Shown here piece after piece: positions 6,958 to 15,237 of a stretch of DNA of 48,106 bases. The notes under the pieces are model-generated. The model had not been told where the DNA came from. It worked only from the letters and a program-made list of their open reading frames with translations, and did not search any database. The stretch is from Candidatus Poribacteria bacterium (GTDB lineage Bacteria; Poribacteria; WGA-4E; JAJDTR01). The stretch is taken from the NCBI GenBank assembly GCA_028820655.1, contig JAPPIK010000019.1:53348-101453 (forward strand). The letters are read 5' to 3'. Made by a program: the position numbers and the translations under genes. The first letter of the stretch is position 1. Every line of letters starts with the position of its first letter.

Positions 6958-7938
6958 ATGGCACTGTCACCTGAGTTGTGCAAGAAGATGTACAAGGATA
7001 TGTGGCGCATTCGCCTCTTCGAGGAGGAGGCGCATCGCCAAACGAGTCTCGGCAGCGTGGTGGGAGCGCTCCACATGTATTGCGGGGAGGAGGCGGTCGC
7101 TGTCGGCGTATGCGGCAATCTGCGCGATGACGATTATGTGTTGGGCACGCACCGCAGCCACGGACACTGCATCGCCAAGGGCGCCAAGCCGAGCGAAATG
7201 ATGGCGGAATTGTTCGGCAAATCCACGGGCACCTGCGCCGGAAAGGGCGGGTCGATGCATATCGCCGATTTTTCGCTCAACATGCTGGGCGCCAACGGCA
7301 TCGTGGGCGCGGGTATCGGGCCCGCCACCGGCGCGGCACTCGCCAGCAAGATGCGCGGAACCGATCAGGTGTCGGTCTGTTTCTTCGGCGACGGCGCCGC
7401 CGCGCGGGGCACCTTCCACGAGGGAATCGGGTTCGGCGCGCTATGGAAGCTGCCGGTAATTTACGTCTGCGAGAACAATCAATACCAGCAGTGGGTGCCG
7501 CGGTCGAACGTCGCTGTCCTCGATTCGGTCGCCGACATGGCGGGGTCGTATGCCATTCCCGGCATATCCATTGACGGACAGGACATCGTCGAGGTGTACG
7601 AGGTGGTTGGTCAGGCGGTCGAACGCGCCCGCAACGGCGGCGGTCCCACCTTGGTCGAAGCAAAGACCTACCGCTTTCACGGGCATAGCTTGGGCGACGA
7701 GGAGCAGTACCGTTCCAGCGATGAAGTGGATTCGTGGAAGAACGACCGCGACCCGATTACGCTTTTCCATACGGTGATGGCACACAAGGCGTGGTTGACC
7801 GAGGAAGAGGACGCGGCGATTCAGGATGAGGCAAAAACCGAAATCACGGACGCGGTGAAGTTTGCCGAGGAAAGCCCGTACCCGACGGCTGTGGACGTTA
7901 CCACGGACGTGCTCGCTCCCGAGCAGGAGGTGGCATAA
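6958..7938 (+). CDS. 2-oxoacid (pyruvate/acetoin type) dehydrogenase E1 alpha subunit
   Basis: A 326-residue thiamine diphosphate-dependent E1 alpha subunit. With E1 beta it decarboxylates a 2-oxoacid such as pyruvate (or cleaves acetoin) and transfers the acyl group to lipoyl-E2. The TPP/Mg motif starts at GDGAAARGTFHEG (144-156) and ends at ENNQYQQW (172-179). The HRSHGH stretch (65-70) and active-site loop YRFHGHS (239-244, H241 conserved) are present. Length is normal for bacterial heterotetrameric E1. CCAAGGAGA lies 8 bases before ATG, and the promoter is at 6833-6861. Its TAA overlaps the next ATG by one base (TAATG). The loop after HGHS reads LGDEEQYR, between PDH-type (SDPxxYR) and acetoin-type versions, so the substrate is left open; branched-chain 2-oxoacids are less likely. 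Confidence 0.9.
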   Translation: MALSPELCKKMYKDMWRIRLFEEEAHRQTSLGSVVGALHMYCGEEAVAVGVCGNLRDDDYVLGTHRSHGHCIAKGAKPSEMMAELFGKSTGTCAGKGGSMHIADFSLNMLGANGIVGAGIGPATGAALASKMRGTDQVSVCFFGDGAAARGTFHEGIGFGALWKLPVIYVCENNQYQQWVPRSNVAVLDSVADMAGSYAIPGISIDGQDIVEVYEVVGQAVERARNGGGPTLVEAKTYRFHGHSLGDEEQYRSSDEVDSWKNDRDPITLFHTVMAHKAWLTEEEDAAIQDEAKTEITDAVKFAEESPYPTAVDVTTDVLAPEQEVA

Positions 7939-8909
7939 TGAAGACATTGACCTTCAGCGGGGCGCTGTGTGAGGCGCTGCACGAGGAGATGGAACGTGAC
8001 GAGTCCGTATTCGTCATGGGAGAAGATGTCATCACGCACGGCGGACCTTACAAGGTGACCGATGGCATCGCGGAACGTTTCCCGGAACGGATCTTCGAAA
8101 CGCCGATCGCCGAGGCGGGTATCGTAGGATTGGGCGTCGGCGCCGCCATGGCTGGCATGAGTCCGGTCGTCGAGATTATGTACATGGACTTTGTGACGTG
8201 CGCCATGGACGAAGTGGTCAATCAAGCCGCGAAGATGCGTTACATGACCGGAGGCCAAGCCAGCGTTCCGATGGTTATCCGACTTCCGTGCGGCGTCGGT
8301 CGATTGCTCGCGGCGCAGCACTCGCAGATTATGGAATCGTGGTTTATGCACGTGCCGGGCTTGCAGGTGGTTGTGCCTTCAACACCGAGCGACGCCAAGG
8401 GATTGCTCAAGTCCGCGGTGCGCAGCCCGGATCCGGTGCTGTTTTTCGAGTACAAGCGCATCTATACCTCTAAGGGCGAGGTGCCGGACGGGGAGCACAT
8501 CGTGCCCATCGGCAAAGCGGATATCAGTAGAGAAGGCGAAGACGCGACGGTTGTCGCTATCGGACCCATGGTGCAGAAGTCGCTGGAAGCGGCGGTGCTG
8601 CTGGAGGATGACGGCTACGACGTTGAGGTAGTCGATGTGAGGTCGCTGTCGCCGTTGGATACCGAGACCATCTGCGAATCGGTGAACCGCACGGGTCATG
8701 CGGTGGTGTGCGGAGAGGACTCCAGTTTTGCGGGGGCGGTTTCCGAGATCGCGGCGATGATTGGCGAGAACTGCTTTGACTCCCTCAAGGCGCCGGTCAC
8801 TCGAATCGGCAGTCCGCACGTGCCGATGCCGTTCAGTGCGGAACTCGCAAAGCACGTTGTGCCGGAGGTTGCCAACGTCACCGAGGCCGTCAATCGCGTA
8901 ATGGCATAG
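7938..8909 (+). CDS. 2-oxoacid (pyruvate/acetoin type) dehydrogenase E1 beta subunit
   Basis: A 323-residue transketolase-like beta subunit, partner of the preceding gene in the alpha2beta2 E1 enzyme. It shows the N-terminal VFVMGEDV (25-31), ETPIAE with the TPP-activating Glu (E59), AAQHSQ with the conserved His (H128) in the active-site entry, and the C-terminal transketolase domain with VVDVRSLSPLD. Length is standard. AGGAGG lies just upstream within the end of E1 alpha, and start and stop overlap (TAATG), so the two subunits are translationally coupled at 1:1. A stem-loop follows the stop before the E2 gene. Confidence 0.92.
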   Translation: MKTLTFSGALCEALHEEMERDESVFVMGEDVITHGGPYKVTDGIAERFPERIFETPIAEAGIVGLGVGAAMAGMSPVVEIMYMDFVTCAMDEVVNQAAKMRYMTGGQASVPMVIRLPCGVGRLLAAQHSQIMESWFMHVPGLQVVVPSTPSDAKGLLKSAVRSPDPVLFFEYKRIYTSKGEVPDGEHIVPIGKADISREGEDATVVAIGPMVQKSLEAAVLLEDDGYDVEVVDVRSLSPLDTETICESVNRTGHAVVCGEDSSFAGAVSEIAAMIGENCFDSLKAPVTRIGSPHVPMPFSAELAKHVVPEVANVTEAVNRVMA

Positions 8910-8910
8910 C

Positions 8911-8930
8911 GGGATTCGTTCTAGAATCCC
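8911..8930 (+). promoter_or_regulatory. Intergenic stem-loop between E1 beta and E2
   Basis: GGGATTC, loop GTTCTA, GAATCCC: a perfect 7-bp stem right after the E1 beta stop. No T tract follows, so it is more likely an mRNA processing or stability element than a terminator. Confidence 0.45.
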
Positions 8931-8960
8931 ACTCGTGCGTATCGCAGGAAAGGAGATCAC

Positions 8961-10337
8961 ATGGCAGTACAGTTCCGTCTAGCGGCGTTTGGTCACACCA
9001 TGGAAACGGGGCGTGTCGTCGAGTGGCACATCGCCGAAGGGAGCAGAATTGAAGAGGGGCAACCCCTGGTTTCGATCGAGACCGACAAAACGGTCGTCGA
9101 GGTGGAGTCGCCAATCAGCGGCGTCGTGCTGCGCATTGTCGGCGAACCCGATGGCGAGTACGATGTCGGCGACACCTTGGCGTGGATCGGCGAGGAGGGC
9201 GAGGCGGTGCCGGACGTCCCCGCCGCCGCACCCAAAACCCCTGCCGCCGCTCAGCCCGCGGAGTCGCGTGCGACTCCGGTGGCGCTGCGGTTGGCCCAAC
9301 GGCACGGTATAGACGCTGAATCGCTCCCCGGCACGGGACCGGGCGGGCGCATAACCAAGGAGGATGTGCAGAAGGCTATTGACGAGGGCGGGGGGACGCC
9401 GGAGAAGGCTGCAGACGAGAAACCCGCCGCTACTACCGCCGAGCAACCCAAGGTGTCGGTAGCGGATCGACCTTCAGGGTCGCGCGTGACGCCGGTGGCA
9501 CAGAGGCTTGCGGAGCGGCACAACATAGACGCTGCATCGCTCGCCGGCACGGGCCCCGGCGGACGGGTGACGAAGGAGGATGTGCAGCGAGCTATCGACA
9601 CGGGAGCAGCGAGTCCCACGAACCCGGTGGAGGAGAAACCTACGTCCGAGGTTGAAGTCGTTCCGCTTAGCGGTATCCGCCGCACGACCGCCGCGCGTCT
9701 CGGTGAAATCTGGTCGCAGGCGCCGCATGTGACCGAGGGCATCGAAGTCGATTTCAGCGCCATTCTAAACCTGCGGTCAGTGAACGAGGAGGCGTGGCGC
9801 CAGTCTCACGGCGTGGCACCGTCAATCAACGATTTCGTGCTGAAAGCGACGGCGGATGCGCTGAAATCGCATCCCCGGCTCAACGCGACTCTCGTCGACG
9901 GGGCGGTACACCAGTACCGCGAGGTCAACTTGGGGGTCGCGGTCGACATCCCGGACGGATTGGTAGTGCCGGTGGTTCGACGCGCCGAAACGCTCGGCAT
10001 CGTGGAGATTGCGACTCAGGTCAGAGCGCTTGCCGAGCGTGCGAGGGAGGGTAAACTGCGAATTGACGATTATGTGGACGGCACGTTCACGGTTACCAAC
10101 CTCGGCGGGCTTGGAGTAGACTGGTTCACGCCGATTCTCAATCCGCCGCAGTGCGCGATTCTCGGTGTGGGGCGTGTGCGTCGGGTTGCGGTGTTTGCCG
10201 GTGAATCGATCGTGGCGCGGGATATCGGGACGCTGGTGCTCACTTTTGACCATCGTGCGATAGACGGCGCGCCGTGTGCACGTTTCCTCGGGGAGTTGAA
10301 GGGGCTGATCGAGGCGCCGGAGGGGATGATAGCTTGA
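8961..10337 (+). CDS. 2-oxoacid dehydrogenase E2 (lipoyl acyltransferase) with two E3-binding domains
   Basis: A 458-residue dihydrolipoamide acyltransferase that accepts the acyl group from E1 and passes it to CoA; it forms the core of the complex. Domains in order: lipoyl domain (1-80, lipoylated K43 in IETDKT), Ala/Pro linker, peripheral subunit-binding domain 1 (about 102-141, ATPVALRLAQRHGID to GGRITKEDVQKAI), linker, subunit-binding domain 2 (about 174-213, VTPVAQRLAERHNID to GGRVTKEDVQRAI) and the catalytic acetyltransferase domain (about 236-458) ending with FDHRAIDGA (H431, D435). Two binding domains are unusual; most E2 chains have one. They are similar enough to be a recent internal duplication. 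AAAGGAGA lies 6 bases before ATG. No E3 gene is adjacent, so E3 must come from elsewhere. Confidence 0.92.
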   Translation: MAVQFRLAAFGHTMETGRVVEWHIAEGSRIEEGQPLVSIETDKTVVEVESPISGVVLRIVGEPDGEYDVGDTLAWIGEEGEAVPDVPAAAPKTPAAAQPAESRATPVALRLAQRHGIDAESLPGTGPGGRITKEDVQKAIDEGGGTPEKAADEKPAATTAEQPKVSVADRPSGSRVTPVAQRLAERHNIDAASLAGTGPGGRVTKEDVQRAIDTGAASPTNPVEEKPTSEVEVVPLSGIRRTTAARLGEIWSQAPHVTEGIEVDFSAILNLRSVNEEAWRQSHGVAPSINDFVLKATADALKSHPRLNATLVDGAVHQYREVNLGVAVDIPDGLVVPVVRRAETLGIVEIATQVRALAERAREGKLRIDDYVDGTFTVTNLGGLGVDWFTPILNPPQCAILGVGRVRRVAVFAGESIVARDIGTLVLTFDHRAIDGAPCARFLGELKGLIEAPEGMIA

Positions 10338-10461
10338 GGGACGGTTTGAGAGGGTAGGTGGCAACAACATTTGCAGGGAACGCTGATCTGCATTCCCTAC
10401 GGACATTAAAAATGCCCGTTGCACTCGCTATCCTATCGTTTGATCCTATCTGGTAGCTTGA

Positions 10462-10488
10462 TGGTTTGGATTTGGCGATCCAGACCGA
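10462..10488. repeat. Dispersed palindrome (GGTYTGGATT type)
   Basis: GGTTTGGATTTGGCGATCCA followed by GACC folds into a stem with one G-T pair. A second copy, GGTCTGGATTTGCCAATCCG then GACC, lies at 31353-31376; both are followed by GAG. It sits between the convergent E2 and outer-membrane barrel genes. Confidence 0.5.
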
Positions 10489-10571
10489 GAAGGTTGGAGT
10501 TGGGTATCGCTATGATTTCTATCGTAGGTGAGGTTAGGATCGGGGTTCGGAAACCCCTCCTACCAAAGGAA

Positions 10572-11621
10572 TTAGAGTTGGTAGGATACGGTCATTGATA
10601 ACAGGGGCCCGACTTCGAATGCGTCGCCTTTGTCGGACAGGGTCCGGCTTTGGATTGGGATCGTCACGTTAAGTCGAATGGGCACGCCGAACCGTGGATC
10701 GGGCGAGACGCCGAACTGTAGGGCGTTGAAAATCAGACCGGAGTTGACGTCCCGGAATCCGTCCCAGTGGGCGTAGGATTGGAACAATCCCAGATGGCTC
10801 GCGTGCAGCGCCAACCACTCCCCGAATTGATACCGCATTCCTACAGTCTCGGTTATCTCCACGGGCCCGCGATAGGTCTTCCCGTTTTCGTAAAACGGGA
10901 AGTAACCGTGTACCGAGGCGTGTAGCGAGAGCGCCTCGGACAACGGTGTTTCGTAGTGCAGCGCCGCCAACGGATCGAACGTGCCGGTGCCGAACTGGAT
11001 GTGAAGGTGCTTTTGACCGGCGTCGCCCAGCTTGAACGGATCCTCTTCCGTCGCTCCGATCGGTATACTGCTTCCGACCGACACCATCAAGCGATCCGTT
11101 TCGCGCATCAGGTTTGCAAGGTTGTGCGAAACCAATAGTTGGGCATCCGCAAATCCCCAGTACACCTCGTCACGGTGGTGTATGTCTTGATTTCGCAGGA
11201 TTGCACCCCGTTCCTCCAACGTTACGGGATAAAGCTCATCAACAAAAGCGTTTTGATTCTTGATGTCGTAAGGAAGACTCAACGCGATGTCCCAATCATT
11301 CGCGACGCGATAGGCGATATCGAGTTGAAAGCGAGAGTAATCCAAGGAGACGTTGTGGCGATGAAGCGGCACTTGAACCACGTCCCCTGTTGGCGAAAGC
11401 CCTCTTGTCTCCAGATGTCCGCCGTCGGCACCGAATCCGCGCAGTAGGTTGAGGGAGACTCGAAGTTTGCTATCATCGGAAGTCGAACCGACTTCACCAA
11501 TCCCGCTTCGCGGAATCACGGGATTACTTCACGCGCCTCAGGATTCTTGAGCGAATGAGATCGGTGAGAAGAGCAGGGAACTTGCCAAGAGTATGATTAG
11601 GAACGGGCTATTTCTTCGCAT
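10572..11621 (-). pseudogene. Outer-membrane beta-barrel protein interrupted by two TGA codons
   Basis: A signal peptide begins at ATG 11621 (MRRNSPFLIILLASSLLFSP, then ISFAQES), then TGA at 11538-11540 and a second TGA at 11529-11531. The same frame then runs open for 315 codons. That part is rich in alternating amphipathic strands (NVSLDYSRFQLDIAYRVAND, DRLMVSVGSSIPIG, LLSMTVSYQL at the C-terminus), as in transporter-type barrels of about 12-14 strands. The ORF from GTG 11519 alone would lack export. If both TGA codons read as Trp the junction would be ESWGAWSNPVIPRSG, which looks natural, so TGG-to-TGA mutations are likely. TGA is a true stop elsewhere here (for example the two dioxygenase genes). 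It may be a recent pseudogene. Confidence 0.65.
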
Positions 11622-11945
11622 GATTTCTCTCGAATGGTCTGCCAGGCTGTTTTTTTGAATTACCCCTTTCTTTTGGGATTGTTTCAATGAAATGGGAGGC
11701 GGAGCGGGTGCGGGGGCTCGGGGAGGATTCATGGTTGCATCTTGCGTGCTGATTATAGGATGTCCCTTGTTGGCTTAAATGGCGAGTGCTGGTCATGACG
11801 AAATTCGGCGATTTGCTGATATCAATTGCATGCTGAAAGGAAGTGGATTTACAACCCCCGTTGTAAGAAACGGCGCATACCGCTCAATGTAGCTGATCCT
11901 GATGGAAATTCTACTATTAAGAGACGAGTGGAATTGTTGGCGCGT
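11622..11945. other. Intergenic region, no gene seen
   Basis: A stretch of about 320 bases between the barrel gene and hicA. Short ORFs here lack ribosome-binding sites and protein-like composition. No palindrome or promoter stands out. Confidence 0.4.
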
Positions 11946-12176
11946 TTATTGGTGGGTGTTTCGGAAGATGTCCATGAAATCTCTCCAATTAATTCCCAGA
12001 TTTCGAATAGCGGCACGGACGGTTCCAATTTTTAAGTCAGCAGCCCCGTGATCGGGAATAACCACAGTTCTGTTAGCGGAAGGATTGTACCATTTGCGGT
12101 GGGATCCACGCCTTCGAGCGTGTCTGTTTTCGCAACCAAGCGCCTTCAGTCTTCGAGCTACCTCTCGGTATTTCAC
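11946..12176 (-). CDS. hicA: HicA-type mRNA interferase toxin
   Basis: A 76-residue toxin of the HicA/YcfA family with a double-stranded-RNA-binding-like fold that cleaves mRNA when free of its antitoxin. The diagnostic motif is RRRGSHRKWYNP, with H26 as the catalytic histidine, followed by the strand TVVIPDHG and the helix LKIGTVRAAIRNLGI. The start overlaps the stop of the hicB-like gene (ATGA), so antitoxin and toxin are translationally coupled with the antitoxin first. Length is normal for the family (about 60-80). No lesion is visible, so it is likely functional. Confidence 0.88.
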   Translation of the reverse strand: MKYREVARRLKALGCENRHARRRGSHRKWYNPSANRTVVIPDHGAADLKIGTVRAAIRNLGINWRDFMDIFRNTHQ

Positions 12177-12508
12177 AGGACTGTAGCCTTTGGTTCTAAT
12201 TCAGAAACTATAGCTTGAAAGAAGAAGGGTGAGGCATCGCCGTCAACTGGTGATGTAGGTGTCATTGTTTCGAACCATACAGGCTGCTTTTTTGGTGGAG
12301 TTGCCTTTGGCGTCACTTGAATCGTGTCAGGTAAAGCACGGCTAAAATCTTCGTATAGTTCCAACACTGTAGCGAAGGCATCTATTGCATTGTTTAGCGC
12401 CTCTTCGATTGAATTACCTTCGGTTATCAGTTCGGGCAGTTCTTTGCATGTGACCGTATAGCCACCCTCTGTTTGAGGTGTTAGTATAACGGTTATTATA
12501 TAACTCAC
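12173..12508 (-). CDS. hicB: HicB-type antitoxin
   Basis: A 111-residue antitoxin that binds and inhibits HicA and usually represses its own operon. The N-terminal half has the HicB partial RNase H-like fold: YIITVILTPQTEGGYTVTCK, PELITEGNSIEEALNNAIDA, with the typical G-Y-x-V and T-G-S-x-E-EA pattern. The C-terminal part (PPKKQPVWFETMTPTSP onward) shows no obvious ribbon-helix-helix or HTH, so direct DNA binding is uncertain. The start is GTG 12508, with GAGG about 7 bases upstream; there is no suitable ATG. The pair stands alone between two unlabelled intergenic stretches, as expected for a mobile toxin-antitoxin module. Confidence 0.85.
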   Translation of the reverse strand: MSYIITVILTPQTEGGYTVTCKELPELITEGNSIEEALNNAIDAFATVLELYEDFSRALPDTIQVTPKATPPKKQPVWFETMTPTSPVDGDASPFFFQAIVSELEPKATVL

Positions 12509-13293
12509 TGTAATGCCTCGCTTCGTAATTGGTAAAATCCCTTATACTCTGGGATACATCCTTTACTTCGACTCGGTAAATCACCGTAATCCTCTCAAGA
12601 TTTACAAAACCGGAGTCGAATCGAGGATTCAATTCTGTTTTGGTGGCGACATGCTCTGAATCCTATTTTGTCGGTTTTTTCACCAAACTAAGGCCGCTCT
12701 ATACCCAGCATCGTGACAATTGTATTCTGTATACTACCGCCTTTGCCCTCAAATTGCAGCTGCTCCGTGGATTAAGGTAGTATCGCACTTTGCCGGCACA
12801 TTATATCATGAAGTTGGAGTTACTATCAACGAGAACTCAAAATGGCTCAGGGGAATGCAGATGAGCCTTCCTTGGGACTGCTTTCTCACGCTGCCGCGAG
12901 GATTTTGTGCCTGGAGAGGAGGGAATTGGGATTCGCAATGTAATTTTCTATAAACGGATCATCGGAAACCAGAATCCCTCGTGGGAATTTCATGGAACGA
13001 GGTTATTGGCCGCTCAACCTAACCTACGGACTGCTGCTCAACTTGGTTGGTGCAGCATCTCAATCGCAGTCATTAGCCATTTCCCTGATCAGTGCGCAGC
13101 CTGCGCCGTGAAACGCTTAACTTGATTCCTATCGGGCGGGGGAACCCCGCCCGATAGGAATCGGTCGCGATGGAACGTCTTATTAGGTCCGGCTCATAGA
13201 CGGCGGGGCTGAAGGTTTCAAAGGCTGGTGCGCCGTGCGCACCCTACGATATTTTACTCAGGCAGTTGATGGGTTTCAGCGTGAATGGTTTGG
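12509..13293. other. Intergenic region with a long hairpin, no confident gene
   Basis: About 785 bases between hicB and the VWA gene. Short open frames (12720-12953, 12907-13125) lack clear starts. The notable element is the 18-bp perfect palindrome at 13124-13162. A fragment of the CTAACCTACGG-type repeat is at about 13018. Confidence 0.5.
13124..13162. repeat. Perfect 18-bp inverted repeat with 3-base loop
   Basis: GATTCCTATCGGGCGGGG, loop GAA and its exact complement. It is very stable and GC-rich. No T tract follows on either side, so it is a REP-like palindrome or an mRNA 3'-end stabiliser about 130 bases beyond the end of the VWA gene. Confidence 0.7.
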
Positions 13294-15237
13294 TTATGAA
13301 TCGAGTTGAGATTTGTGGTCGATGGCTTTGTCGACCAAATAAATCAACTCCACAACCCCCTCGTTGTCGAGTTCGGGAAAAACGCTCTTGACCACCCGGC
13401 GAACCTCTTCCAAACTTCCGTTCTTAGCCCAGTAGCTTTCCCGAAGGATCTCGGCGAACTCCGCCACGGCTGCCGTGAGGCGAAACGGCGCGGAAGCCGT
13501 CTCGAACGACTCATGCAGATCCGATGAGAAGATGTCTTCTCCAATTTCGGTGACCTGCTGGCTGTCAGGATTGGCGTAGCGGATCGAGGCGGTCGCGATT
13601 TTGCCGGATGCGCCCTCGTGCAACTTGATTTCATACAGCGCGGTGACACTGTGCCCCGAGCCAACCTCCCCGGCGTCAACGGTATCATCGCGGAATTGAT
13701 GGTTTTCGAGGTGCCGGTTCTCGTAACCGAGCAACCGGAATCGGCTAACCACCTCCGGATTGAAGTCGACCTGAATCTTCGCGTCTTTGGCGATGACCTG
13801 CAATGTTCCCGTCAGATCTTCGACAAAGATGCGCCGCGCCTCGCCGAGGGTGTCAACATAGGCGTAGTTTCCGTTCCCCGCGTTCGCGAGTTTTTCCATG
13901 AGGATATCGTTGTAATTCCCCATACCGAATCCGACGGTCGACAAAGTGATTCCGCGTTTAACGTGCGAGCGAATCTCCTTCAGTATCTCTTCCGGCCCCG
14001 TTTGTCCGACATTCGCGACACCGTCCGAGCAGAGAATCACGCGGTTGATGCGATCGATCTCGGCGTTGCGCCAGGCGAGGTCGTATCCGATGCGCAGCCC
14101 CTCTTCGGCATTGGTCGATCCGACCGGATACAGGGAATCGATGGCAGTCAGGATCTCGGCGCGCCGGTTCACTCCCGTATGCGGCAACACGAGTCGTCCC
14201 CGCGAGCCGTAGACGACGATCCCCACTCTGTCGGTGGGGCGAAGTTGATCGACAAGCAGCCTCAACGATCTCTTCACCAACCCCAACCGGTTTTCCCTCT
14301 CCATTGAGCCGGAAACGTCAACCACAAAGGTAAGCGTCGCGTCTTTTCGATCTTCGTCAGGGATTACACGCCCTTTCAATCCGATTCTCAGTAGATGGGT
14401 GCGCTTGCTATCGGCAAATTTTGACGGCGCGCCCTCAAGGTGGACGGCGAATGCGCCTTCGGTCGGGGCGGTATAGTCGTACTTGAAGGCGTTGACGAAC
14501 TCCTCGACGCGCACAGCCTCCGACGGGGGTAGATGTCCCTCCGTCAAGTAGCTGCGCGTAACCGAGTACGAGGCGGTGTCGACATCCATCGCGAACGTCG
14601 AGAGGTGTTCGTCCTCCGTATCAAGGAAGGGATTGACACCGCTGCTCTTGAAGTACATATCGGGGTAGGCGGCAGCGTTCGGCGGTTTGAGTCGAGGAGC
14701 TATTTGATGCGCGGTTTGCCCCGTCCCAGATGAGACATCCGGCAAAGAGGCTTTAACAATGGGTGTTATACCAAGCAGCGGTTTACGATTGGAAGGTGTA
14801 TTATTATGCGACCTTGGTGCGCCAGGCTTTGGTGTCGGTGAACCCGTCAGGGAATCCACACGCATCGGTATCGGGGAATCTACGCGTGCCACCTTTGAGG
14901 AAAACTCCAACACTGAAGTTGGCTGGTAATTGGAGCTCGCCCGACTCTCAAGCATGGGGCGGCGGGCGACGGGCGGCGATGGCTGTGCGCCTTTCGTCTC
15001 AATCATAGCCAGTCCTCTGCGAGGCGCGGATACCCTCACTTGGACGATTTTTTGCCGGGTGGAATAGGCTCGCATTATGGCTCTCCGTTGCGGCGAGAAT
15101 GGCGATAGCAGATCTATATTCATCGAATCGTTCGGCTGTGGGGTTTTCGTCACCCAATAGGCGCCAAAAAGTAGCACGACAGCGGTGTGTATCATCAAAG
15201 AAGCCATTAACGCACAGGAAAGTTTCTTGATTCTCAT
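13294..15237 (-). CDS. YfbK-like von Willebrand factor A protein with TonB-like membrane anchor
   Basis: A 647-residue membrane-anchored VWA protein. Residues 1-40 form a TonB/TolA-like N-terminus: basic start, one transmembrane helix (ALMASLMIHTAVVLLFGAYW) and NDSMNIDLLSP. A Pro/Ser-rich linker follows (about 70-200). The YfbK-type N-domain holds NPFLDTEDEHLSTFAMDVDT. The VWA domain (about 300-480) has the MIDAS motif DVSGSM (D307, S309, S311), with later Thr/Asp in GSTNAEEGL and CSDGVANVG, so it should bind a metal and a protein ligand. The C-terminal DUF3520-like part reads YEIKLHEG and SFETASAPFRLTAAVAEFAE. Such proteins are often linked to MoxR ATPases or stress, but none is adjacent. 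GGAGG lies 9 bases before ATG. The TonB-like N-terminus suggests an envelope-spanning or energy-coupled role (inference). Confidence 0.85.
   Translation of the reverse strand: MRIKKLSCALMASLMIHTAVVLLFGAYWVTKTPQPNDSMNIDLLSPFSPQRRAIMRAYSTRQKIVQVRVSAPRRGLAMIETKGAQPSPPVARRPMLESRASSNYQPTSVLEFSSKVARVDSPIPMRVDSLTGSPTPKPGAPRSHNNTPSNRKPLLGITPIVKASLPDVSSGTGQTAHQIAPRLKPPNAAAYPDMYFKSSGVNPFLDTEDEHLSTFAMDVDTASYSVTRSYLTEGHLPPSEAVRVEEFVNAFKYDYTAPTEGAFAVHLEGAPSKFADSKRTHLLRIGLKGRVIPDEDRKDATLTFVVDVSGSMERENRLGLVKRSLRLLVDQLRPTDRVGIVVYGSRGRLVLPHTGVNRRAEILTAIDSLYPVGSTNAEEGLRIGYDLAWRNAEIDRINRVILCSDGVANVGQTGPEEILKEIRSHVKRGITLSTVGFGMGNYNDILMEKLANAGNGNYAYVDTLGEARRIFVEDLTGTLQVIAKDAKIQVDFNPEVVSRFRLLGYENRHLENHQFRDDTVDAGEVGSGHSVTALYEIKLHEGASGKIATASIRYANPDSQQVTEIGEDIFSSDLHESFETASAPFRLTAAVAEFAEILRESYWAKNGSLEEVRRVVKSVFPELDNEGVVELIYLVDKAIDHKSQLDS

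Noticed and set aside
6958-10337. Missing E3 as evidence of a broken operon
   Set aside because: E3 (lipoamide dehydrogenase) is often encoded elsewhere and shared among complexes; all three genes here are intact.
10877-10901. CTTCCCGTTTT palindrome with 3-base loop inside the barrel gene
   Set aside because: It is within coding sequence for a beta-turn (FYENGK region) and has no T tract or repeat partner, so it is most likely chance.
10572-11621. Genome-wide reading of TGA as tryptophan
   Set aside because: Intact genes here end at TGA in conserved places (both dioxygenase paralogues A and B, E2, OB-fold protein) and use TGG for Trp. The interrupted genes cluster in decaying regions and also contain TAG stops and frameshifts.
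12414-12632. Minus-strand ORF overlapping the hicB start
   Set aside because: It is out of frame with hicB and shows no recognisable motif; hicB's own GTG start is better supported.
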